Assembly (NCBI GenBank): GCA_023438785.1
Contig: JAEXQJ010000308.1
Span: forward strand, 1-13,033
Origin: Pseudomonadota bacterium
GTDB lineage: Bacteria > Myxococcota_A > Polyangia > Fen-1088
Length of the DNA stretch: 13,033 nucleotides
Direction: 5' to 3'
Under the pieces are notes generated by a model. That model was not told the origin of the DNA, made no database searches, and saw only the letters and a program-made list of their open reading frames with translations. Made by a program: the position numbers and the translations under genes. This document shows positions 1 to 5,683 of the stretch, one piece after another. Each line of letters opens with the position of its first letter. The first letter of the stretch is position 1.

Positions 1-114
1 GTCGATGAGGAAGCTGTACTTGTCCAGCCAATCCCCCCTGCCCGAGAGCTCGCGGACGATCTCGTCCTGCACGTCATTGATCGACGCCGTTGGCATGCCG
101 AGGCCCAGGTTCAT
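1..114 (-). CDS. sufE: SufE-family cysteine desulfurase partner, N-terminal fragment (runs off left edge)
   Basis: SufE proteins take persulfide sulfur from the catalytic cysteine of SufS, stimulate the desulfurase and pass the sulfur on. Only the first 38 codons are in the window. The frame contains INDVQDEIV, then RELS, then GDWLDKYSFLID, which matches the conserved SufE opening (DEIV..F...DW.DKY.YLI). The start ATG at 114 overlaps the TGA of the sufS gene in an ATGA junction, so the two genes are probably translationally coupled. A second in-frame ATG (codon 7, base 96) is a possible alternative start. The cysteine-bearing part of SufE lies outside the window, so catalytic competence cannot be judged. 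The family call rests on a short stretch, but the position directly after sufS supports it strongly. Confidence 0.8.
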   Translation of the reverse strand, partial: MNLGLGMPTASINDVQDEIVRELSGRGDWLDKYSFLID

Positions 115-1328
115 CGCAGCATCTCACGCGCCCGCCGCACGCCCGCCACCAGTCGATCGATGTCGTTTCGATCGTTGTAGACGGCGAGGCTCGCGCGGAC
201 CGTTCCCGTGAGCCCGAGTCGGCGCATCAAGGGCTGGGCGCAATGGCTACCGGTACGGACGGCGATCCCGAGCCGGTCGAGAATGGCGCCGACGTCGTAG
301 GGACTCGCCCCACGCAGATTGAAGGACAGCGAGCCGCAGCGGTGGGGCGCGGCCCGGCCGTAGACCGCGACGTCATCCAGCTCGGCCAGGGCATCGCTCG
401 CGTAGGCCAGCAGGCCGCCCTCATGCTCGGCGATGGCCGCCCTCCCGAGACCCTCCACGAAGGACACGGCCGCGCCCAGGCTCACGGCGCCTCCGATGTT
501 CGGGGTTCCGGCCTCGAACTTCGCTGGCGGCGGGGCAAAGGTCGCCGACCGCGGCTCCACGGTCTCAACCATGCCGCCTCCGAACCGACAGGGCCGCATG
601 CGCTCCAACCAGGTCTCTTTGCCGTAGAGCACCCCGATGCCGGTCTCCGCGTAGAGCTTGTGTCCCGAGAAGACGTAGAAATCGCAGTCCAAGGCCTGCA
701 CGTCGACGGTCAGGTGACCCGCGGCCTGGGCACCGTCGACCAGCACCGGGATGCCGCGCGAGCGCGCCTGCGCGACCAAATCCGCGATCGGATTCACGAT
801 GCCCGTCACGTTCGACACCTGGGTCACGCAGATGAGCCTCGTCCGCTCGGTCAGGACTGGTCCGACCATTTCCATGCGCAACTGGCCATCGCCGTCGACG
901 GGCAGGATGGCGAGCACGGCGCCCGTGCGACGGCAGAGCTCTTGCCAGGGCACGAGGTTCGAATGGTGCTCCATCTCGGTCACCGCTATGCGGTCGCCTT
1001 CGTGGATGAATTCCCTTCCGAACGACTCGGCCAGCAGGTTGATGGAATCGGTGGTGCCCGACGTGAACACGCACTCGTGCGCGTGCCGCGCCTTGAGCAG
1101 CCGCTGAACGGATTGCCGCGCCTCTTCGTAGGCCTGACTCGCTCGCTCCGCCAAGCCGTGGAGGCCGCGGTGGATGTTGGCGTTGACCTCGCTGTAGAAG
1201 GAGCGGATCGCGTCGAGGACAGCTCGCGGCTTTTGGGTGGTCGCGGCGTTGTCCAGATAGACAAGCCGCCTGCCGTTCAGCGTACGCGTGAGGATGGGGA
1301 ACTCGTGCCTCACGTCGGCGACATTCAT
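111..1328 (-). CDS. sufS: SufS-type PLP-dependent cysteine desulfurase (class V aminotransferase fold)
   Basis: This enzyme removes sulfur from cysteine as an enzyme-bound persulfide, leaving alanine; in the cytosol it feeds Fe-S assembly and other thio-metabolites. The 405-residue product matches the usual SufS length of about 406. Visible motifs are YLDNAATTQKP (24-34), TSGTTDSINL (89-98), EMEHHSN (118-124), VDGAQAAGH (197-205), the PLP lysine in SGHKLY (K224), and the catalytic cysteine in RTGSHCAQPLM (C363). Lysine and cysteine sit within two positions of those in E. coli SufS (K226, C364). The ATG at 1328 gives the family-like N-terminus, although its ribosome binding site is weak. The gene lies 52 bases after the rhodanese gene and overlaps sufE by 4 bases, so it is probably in one operon. 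A selenocysteine lyase role is possible because the families overlap. Its neighbours suggest sulfur supply to the EanB-like enzyme, which is inference. Confidence 0.93.
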   Translation of the reverse strand: MNVADVRHEFPILTRTLNGRRLVYLDNAATTQKPRAVLDAIRSFYSEVNANIHRGLHGLAERASQAYEEARQSVQRLLKARHAHECVFTSGTTDSINLLAESFGREFIHEGDRIAVTEMEHHSNLVPWQELCRRTGAVLAILPVDGDGQLRMEMVGPVLTERTRLICVTQVSNVTGIVNPIADLVAQARSRGIPVLVDGAQAAGHLTVDVQALDCDFYVFSGHKLYAETGIGVLYGKETWLERMRPCRFGGGMVETVEPRSATFAPPPAKFEAGTPNIGGAVSLGAAVSFVEGLGRAAIAEHEGGLLAYASDALAELDDVAVYGRAAPHRCGSLSFNLRGASPYDVGAILDRLGIAVRTGSHCAQPLMRRLGLTGTVRASLAVYNDRNDIDRLVAGVRRAREMLR

Positions 1329-1380
1329 GCCGGCACCCCGGCGAGGACGCCCACCCCTCCCGCGAGCCGCCTGTCCGACA

Positions 1381-2682
1381 TCACGAGGCACATTCGGACG
1401 GCAGACCGGTCTCGCGCGGATTTGCGTCGTCCTTGCTCCATTCGAACCACCCGCCGTCGAACACGGCGATGCGCGGCCAGTCGAGCAACCAAGCCGTGAA
1501 GAAGGCCTCGCTGGCCCGCCACCCGGTGCCACAGTAGAACGCGTTGAACTTGTCGGAGGTGACGCCTGCCCGCCCCCAGGCCGCGACGATCTCGTGATAT
1601 TCGCGCGCCGTCTCGTCGAGGTTTCGGTAGTTCTCCATGTGGTAGGCGTCGCTGCCGCAGTTGCCGAAGACCGCGCCGGGGATTCGTCCCTTCTTCTCGA
1701 TGTAGTTGTAGCCGCTGACCTGCCCGATGAACTCCGGCCAGCTTCGCACGCACACCAGATTCTCGCCGGGCGAGCGCAGGATCTCCCTGGCGCGCGGTAG
1801 GTCCACGAACAGCTCGGGCATCCCGGGAATCGCGGCCCCGAAGTCCGCGATGGGTCGCGGCAGGCTCTCTGCGGTGGTCGTTTCGAAGCCGGCATCGACC
1901 CATGCCTGCAGGCCACCGTTGAGCACGCGCACGTCTTTGACCCCCGCGTAGAGCAAGATGTGCGCGCAGCGCATGGCGGCCAGTTGACCGGCGCTGCTGC
2001 CGGGGAACGGATCATCGGCCGCGGCGAGGGAGGTGCGACCGTAGAGGATCACCGTCGTGTCACTGGTTATCCCGGCCTTTTCCAGGGCCGCGCGTAGTTC
2101 ATCCGGCGGGCGCCGATTCCAATCCTGGGGCGATTCGAGCTGGTTCGTATCCAGTGCGATGGCTCCGGGGATGTGCCCCTCGTCGTAGGCCGCGCGGTTG
2201 CGAAAGTGAGCGTGGCACACCACGAAGCGCCCGATGCTGTCGTCGGGCCCCGCGTCGCCCTGGATCAACGTCCACAGCCAGCCGGCTGGAACGAGGTGGC
2301 GATGGCGCGGCAGATGCCACATGGGCAGGGACGGCTGTGCGGACCACGCCTCGACGAAGGACGAAAGCACGCTGACCTCGCGGTAGCCGGCCCGCACGAA
2401 CAGCTCGGCCACCGCCCAGGTCTCCGCCTCGTCATAGCCGTACAGGATGGGCGATTGGTCGGGCCGAATGCCCTTGGCTTCGAGAATGTCGGGCCAGTCG
2501 ATGTAGCGTGTCCATTTGGCCGGCAGGCTCCGTGCGGACGGGACGTGCCCTCCGCGCGGCTCGCCACCCAGCCGCCAACCGTTGTAGGCATCCGCCGGCC
2601 GCGTATCGAGGAGGGGGCGCCCGAACTGGCCCAGGCTCTCGGCGACCTGCGCTGCTGAAACCGAGCGGATCGAGCCGGACAT
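1381..2682 (-). CDS. eanB: Three-domain rhodanese sulfurtransferase, EanB-like (candidate hercynine sulfurtransferase of oxygen-independent ergothioneine synthesis)
   Basis: EanB carries a persulfide on one cysteine and inserts the sulfur at C2 of the hercynine imidazole without oxygen. This 433-residue protein has three rhodanese-like units: about 7-125, 135-270 and 290-420. Only the last has a catalytic loop, YCGTGWR at 383-389 (C384). The corresponding loops of units 1 and 2 read LYGYDEAE and LYGRTSLA, with no cysteine. EanB of Chlorobium limicola, as I recall it, has C184, C339, C370, catalytic C412 and active-site Y353. Here C156, C311, C342, C384 and Y325 all lie at the same offset of 28, which favours EanB over a generic thiosulfate sulfurtransferase. 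The ATG at 2682 has GAGGG just upstream and lies 6 bases after the membrane-protein gene. A histidine methyltransferase lies just beyond in the opposite direction. The fold is certain; the substrate assignment is inferred from motif and context. Confidence 0.8.
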   Translation of the reverse strand: MSGSIRSVSAAQVAESLGQFGRPLLDTRPADAYNGWRLGGEPRGGHVPSARSLPAKWTRYIDWPDILEAKGIRPDQSPILYGYDEAETWAVAELFVRAGYREVSVLSSFVEAWSAQPSLPMWHLPRHRHLVPAGWLWTLIQGDAGPDDSIGRFVVCHAHFRNRAAYDEGHIPGAIALDTNQLESPQDWNRRPPDELRAALEKAGITSDTTVILYGRTSLAAADDPFPGSSAGQLAAMRCAHILLYAGVKDVRVLNGGLQAWVDAGFETTTAESLPRPIADFGAAIPGMPELFVDLPRAREILRSPGENLVCVRSWPEFIGQVSGYNYIEKKGRIPGAVFGNCGSDAYHMENYRNLDETAREYHEIVAAWGRAGVTSDKFNAFYCGTGWRASEAFFTAWLLDWPRIAVFDGGWFEWSKDDANPRETGLPSECAS

Positions 2683-2688
2683 GGACCC

Positions 2689-3186
2689 TCACGCGTTCCT
2701 GCCGCGATTCATCCAATCGAAGGCGCGGCCGGCCGCCACACCGTACACGGCGTGGTGGAGGATCTCGGTGGCGAGCGCCTTGCGGCCCCATTGGCGGACG
2801 GGCGGCGCCAATCCCAACCTGGGGAGCAGGATCATGGCCAGCGCTTGTACCTTCGCGGTGTGAACCGCGGTGGCGGCGAGGCCCCGCAGCCCTGACAGCG
2901 ACAGCAGTCCCCGAATGAGTCCGAGGGAAGTCCCGTAGCCGTAGTGTACGAGTGTGTTGAGTCGCTCCGAGGCGCGCTCGTCCCGTGCCGTGATTCCGAA
3001 GACCTTCTCCGCTGCCTGCCGCGGGGTCGAGCTGGGCCCGCGTCCGCTGATCTTCATTTCGATGGCCTGCGAAAGGGAGATAGCGACGGTTCCGATCGCC
3101 CCGGCCAGCAGCCCCTTGCCGAGGGTACTGCCGAACACCCCGATCCACGACTCACCACATGCGACGATTCGCTTCCTCTTGAACAT
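2689..3186 (-). CDS. Small polytopic membrane protein of unknown function
   Basis: I do not recognise a named function. The 165-residue product begins with a basic stretch (MFKRKR) and has about four hydrophobic segments: roughly 17-42, 84-102, 103-127 and 139-158. Two of them carry the same small pattern, H-x-x-Y-G-x-x-x-G (81-89 and 145-153), suggesting an internal pseudo-repeat. Between segments 1 and 2 lies a conserved-looking polar stretch with TPRQAAEKVFG (54-64). It is the first gene of the minus-strand run, ends 6 bases before the EanB-like start and has a purine-rich GAGAGGG just ahead of its ATG. It is therefore probably co-transcribed with the sulfurtransferase and desulfurase. A transport or anchoring role for ergothioneine or sulfur chemistry would be a guess. 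That it is a real gene is fairly sure from length, hydrophobicity and position. Confidence 0.72.
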   Translation of the reverse strand: MFKRKRIVACGESWIGVFGSTLGKGLLAGAIGTVAISLSQAIEMKISGRGPSSTPRQAAEKVFGITARDERASERLNTLVHYGYGTSLGLIRGLLSLSGLRGLAATAVHTAKVQALAMILLPRLGLAPPVRQWGRKALATEILHHAVYGVAAGRAFDWMNRGRNA

Positions 3187-3262
3187 GCCAGCCCTCTCGC
3201 CGTGTAGATGAAGGCGCGGACGGAACCGTTTCTCGTGACGACGGCGCGGGCAGGCCAGACAT

Positions 3263-3307
3263 CGCCTGTGCAGAGCATGCGTGCCAGGCGAAGCCGATAC
3301 GCCTGTG
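3263..3307. repeat. Repeated CGCCTG half-sites (direct and inverted), possible operator
   Basis: CGCCTGTG occurs at 3263-3270 and again at 3300-3307. Its inverted core CAGGCG lies between them at 3285-3290. The second pair forms an inverted repeat CAGGCG-9 bases-CGCCTG, and the first a wider one with a 16-base spacer. Three half-sites within 45 bases in the middle of a divergent promoter region resemble a regulator binding array, but chance is possible at this GC content. Confidence 0.3.
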
Positions 3308-3344
3308 ACAGCCTCGCGCGGGCTCGCATCACAACCGATGTCCG

Positions 3345-3354
3345 AGTCGCGACT
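3345..3354. promoter_or_regulatory. Perfect 10-base palindrome AGTCGCGACT upstream of egtD
   Basis: This palindrome ends 49 bases before the egtD start codon, in the divergent region. A 10-base palindrome is expected by chance in roughly one of five regions this size, so it is only a weak operator candidate. Confidence 0.2.
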
Positions 3355-3403
3355 GGACAAGCGCGTTCTCTCGTGGCTTGACCCAAACCAGTGAGGCAAA
3401 GAC

Positions 3404-4474
3404 ATGTGTGGCGACGAGGGTCGCGGGCAGGAGGGCATCGACGCCGGGCTTGTAAACGCCAGGCAGCGCCTTCGCGCGGCGCTCGCGCGGGGCACGCATG
3501 CGCTCGTGTCGCTGAATCCCGCACGCGACACCGTGGCGGAATTCGCGCGCGCGGTGGCCGATGGTCTGCGCGCGCCGGCCCCCAGCATTCCCAGCCGTTT
3601 TCTCTACGACAGCGCCGGCAGTGCGCTCTACGAGAAGATCTGCGAGCTCCCCGAGTACTACCTGACCCGCACCGAGACCGCGCTGCTCGCGCGCCACGCC
3701 CGGGACCTGCATGCGCGCACCGGGCCGGTGAATCTGGTCGAGCTTGGCGCCGGCAGCTCCCAGAAGGCCGGGCTGCTCCTGGGGGCCGCCTTGGAGGCGG
3801 GGCACGCGCCCCACTACGTCGCCATCGACGTATGCCGGCACGCGCTCCGCCGCGGGCAATTGGAGTTGGCGCGAACGCGACCCGGTGTCGTCTCGGTGGG
3901 CCTGCACGGTCGATTCGAACAAGCCGTGCCGTTGCTTTCCGCCGTATCACCGCTGATGGTGTTGCTCCTGGGCAGCACGGTCGGCAACTGCTCCGGGGCC
4001 GAGGTCGCCAATCTGCTCGACGAGCTGTTCCGGCACCTCTCGCCCGGCGACTTCTTCCTGCTCGGGCTCGATCTGGTCAAGGACGGGCGCGTGCTGCGCG
4101 CGGCCTATGACGACGCCAGTGGCACCACTGCATCCTTCACGCGCAACCTGTTCGCCCGCATGAACCGCGAGTTGGGCGCGGGCATCGAATTGGCGGCCGT
4201 CGAGCACCAGGCGGCTTGGGTTCCGCACCGGCAGCGCATCGAGATTCACGCTCGCTTCCGCTCCCGCCAGCGCATCCGCGTGGAGCCGCTGGGCCTGACC
4301 TTCACCATCGAAAGCGGCGAGCGAATCCTGACCGAGGTCAGCCGGAAGTACTCTCTGCCGTGCATTCCGGCGTGGCTGGGTCGTTTCGGCTTCGTCGTGG
4401 AGGAGATCCTCCGCGATGACCGCGACTGGTACGCGCTGGTCCTTCTGCGCCGGGCCGCGGCCTCGAAGCCGTGA
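3404..4474 (+). CDS. egtD: L-histidine N-alpha-methyltransferase (EgtD/EanA), makes hercynine
   Basis: This enzyme adds three methyl groups from S-adenosylmethionine to the histidine alpha-amino group, giving hercynine, the first step of ergothioneine synthesis. The 356-residue product shows FLYDSAGS (66-73), LPEYYLTRTE (82-91), the SAM loop VELGAGSSQK (112-121), AIDV (140-143), LLGSTVGN (188-195), DLVKD (223-227) and TEVSRKYS (310-317). Ligand residues of Mycobacterium smegmatis EgtD as I recall them (Y39, Y56, N166, E282, S284) map to Y68, Y85, N195, E311 and S313 at a constant offset of 29, so the active site looks complete. The ATG at 3404 has GAGG 7 bases upstream. It adds about 30 residues to the usual 321-residue length; GTG at 3506 would give a family-like N-terminus. 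No EgtB sulfoxide synthase gene is seen in the window. The rhodanese operon diverges from it. Confidence 0.92.
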   Translation: MCGDEGRGQEGIDAGLVNARQRLRAALARGTHALVSLNPARDTVAEFARAVADGLRAPAPSIPSRFLYDSAGSALYEKICELPEYYLTRTETALLARHARDLHARTGPVNLVELGAGSSQKAGLLLGAALEAGHAPHYVAIDVCRHALRRGQLELARTRPGVVSVGLHGRFEQAVPLLSAVSPLMVLLLGSTVGNCSGAEVANLLDELFRHLSPGDFFLLGLDLVKDGRVLRAAYDDASGTTASFTRNLFARMNRELGAGIELAAVEHQAAWVPHRQRIEIHARFRSRQRIRVEPLGLTFTIESGERILTEVSRKYSLPCIPAWLGRFGFVVEEILRDDRDWYALVLLRRAAASKP

Positions 4475-4488
4475 GCAGACGTGCCGGG

Positions 4489-5679
4489 CTATGCGGGGCA
4501 CTCGTCGATGAGGCAGCGCAAGGCACGCTGGAGATAGCCGAACGAAATGCGTTCCTGCTCCAGACGAACGCGCGGGCCTAAGCGGTCACGGCGGAGATCG
4601 TCGTAGAGCTGCCCTTCCTCTTCCGTGAGGCGCGCCAACGTGGAGGCGCAAGGGTCGGCTTCTTCGACCCAGAGCGCACGATGCGCGAGCAGCGTCTGCC
4701 GATCCATGAGGAAAGATCGGGCCTGGGGCAGGTGGCCGCGCAGCTCGTCGAGGATGGCGAACCCGTGGGTGTCGAGGTCTCCCCAGTAGTGAACCGACCG
4801 CCCTTGCAGCCAGGGGATATCCCGCAGGCGCTCCAGCCCGTAGCCCAGACCGAACACCACGATGCCACCGGGCACGGCGGGGAAAGCAAGGGCGTTGATG
4901 TCGTTCTCGGTGATGAAGACACGGCGGGCCGGCAACTCCAGGCCAGCGAACTGCGAGGCGGGCGTGGTCACGTCGTCGAGCCCCGCCACGCACAGCCCCG
5001 GATCGAGGACGCGAAACCGAATGAGGGCGGGCTTGCTGCGCAGGCCGTAGCGCCGTTCGAACTGGGCCACGCCCGTCGCCTCCTGGCACACGGCATGGGA
5101 CGGCAGGCACAGATCGAGCAACTCGGTGAACACTCCGCGCCGGGCCTCGATGAACTTCGTGTGCACACCGGGAACGTCGAGCTGTCGCAGATAGATGCCG
5201 GGCGCCGGGTGTTGGCAGAACCACTCCAGCACGGCCAGGATGCGCGGCCAGTCGTCGGCGTGGCCGAGCAATTCGAGCGGCCGCCGCGCGATCCAAGGCA
5301 GCAGCTCGGGCCGACTCTCGCGGGTGGACTGCACGAGCGCGTCGAACAGCTCGACCTGGCGGCGCTTGCCGATGAGCGCCAGCCCGTCGGCCTCGCTGGG
5401 CACCACCAGCCCCTGGGGAACGCGATTGCGTCCGACTTGCCGGTGATTGATGTCAGCCCACTCGATTCGGTAGGTGCCGTCCTGACTGCCGGATTCGAGT
5501 CGGCGAATCCAGGCGCGAACCTCGTCGAAACGATGGGTCAAGTCGCTGGCCGACGGGCGCCGCATACGGATGGCCAGGGGAAAGAGCGGCCCTCCGTCGA
5601 GGTGGGCCGAGAGGATGCGCCCCCGCTCCCACAGTCGTTCGACCTGGGCGCGCACGTCCTCCGGCGTCGTCCACCCCAT
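4489..5679 (-). CDS. jetD: JetD, Wadjet Toprim nuclease subunit (DUF3322 + DUF2220)
   Basis: JetD is the nuclease of the Wadjet system: it cleaves circular plasmid DNA after the JetABC condensin-like motor has extruded it. The 396-residue product has an N-terminal DUF3322-like region (about 1-190) beginning TTPEDVRAQVERLW, and a C-terminal Toprim-containing region related to topoisomerase VI subunit A. Toprim residues are visible as E258 in VFITENDI and D301/D303 in YWGDLDTHG. The family-typical tail RLEQERISFGYLQ is present at 372-384. ATG at 5679 lies 4 bases after the jetC stop and matches the family N-terminus. GTG at 5694, with GGGAG 10 bases upstream, would add five residues and overlap jetC; I cannot exclude it. 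It is the last gene of the jet operon and converges on egtD. No truncation or missing catalytic residue is seen. Confidence 0.93.
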   Translation of the reverse strand: MGWTTPEDVRAQVERLWERGRILSAHLDGGPLFPLAIRMRRPSASDLTHRFDEVRAWIRRLESGSQDGTYRIEWADINHRQVGRNRVPQGLVVPSEADGLALIGKRRQVELFDALVQSTRESRPELLPWIARRPLELLGHADDWPRILAVLEWFCQHPAPGIYLRQLDVPGVHTKFIEARRGVFTELLDLCLPSHAVCQEATGVAQFERRYGLRSKPALIRFRVLDPGLCVAGLDDVTTPASQFAGLELPARRVFITENDINALAFPAVPGGIVVFGLGYGLERLRDIPWLQGRSVHYWGDLDTHGFAILDELRGHLPQARSFLMDRQTLLAHRALWVEEADPCASTLARLTEEEGQLYDDLRRDRLGPRVRLEQERISFGYLQRALRCLIDECPA

Positions 5680-5683
5680 GGCC

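Larger units (their letters stand above)
3187..3403. promoter_or_regulatory. Divergent intergenic region between the eanB-like operon and egtD
   Basis: These 217 bases separate two divergent transcription units, so they should hold the promoters of both. I could not find a convincing sigma70 -35/-10 pair on either strand. The region does contain repeated CGCCTG half-sites and a 10-base palindrome (listed separately). The role is inferred from layout. Confidence 0.5.

Noticed and set aside
90..1499. Long plus-strand open frame of 469 codons opposite the sufS gene
   Set aside because: It is antisense to a clear SufS with complete motifs; its translation is histidine- and arginine-rich with no recognisable domain. 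It is typical of high-GC shadow frames.
111..2015. Possible 634-residue fusion of a rhodanese part with SufS
   Set aside because: The frame is open through the rhodanese gene only in a shadow frame; the rhodanese is encoded in another frame with its own stop, and SufS similarity begins at the ATG at 1328.
3378..3406. TTGACC at 3378-3383 as a -35 box for egtD
   Set aside because: No -10 box lies at a suitable distance, and it is too close to the ATG at 3404; it would only make sense if translation started at the GTG at 3506.
4481..4501. GTGCC/GGCAC hairpin at the egtD-jetD junction as a terminator
   Set aside because: The stem is only 5 bases with an 11-base loop and no T-run, and it overlaps the end of jetD.
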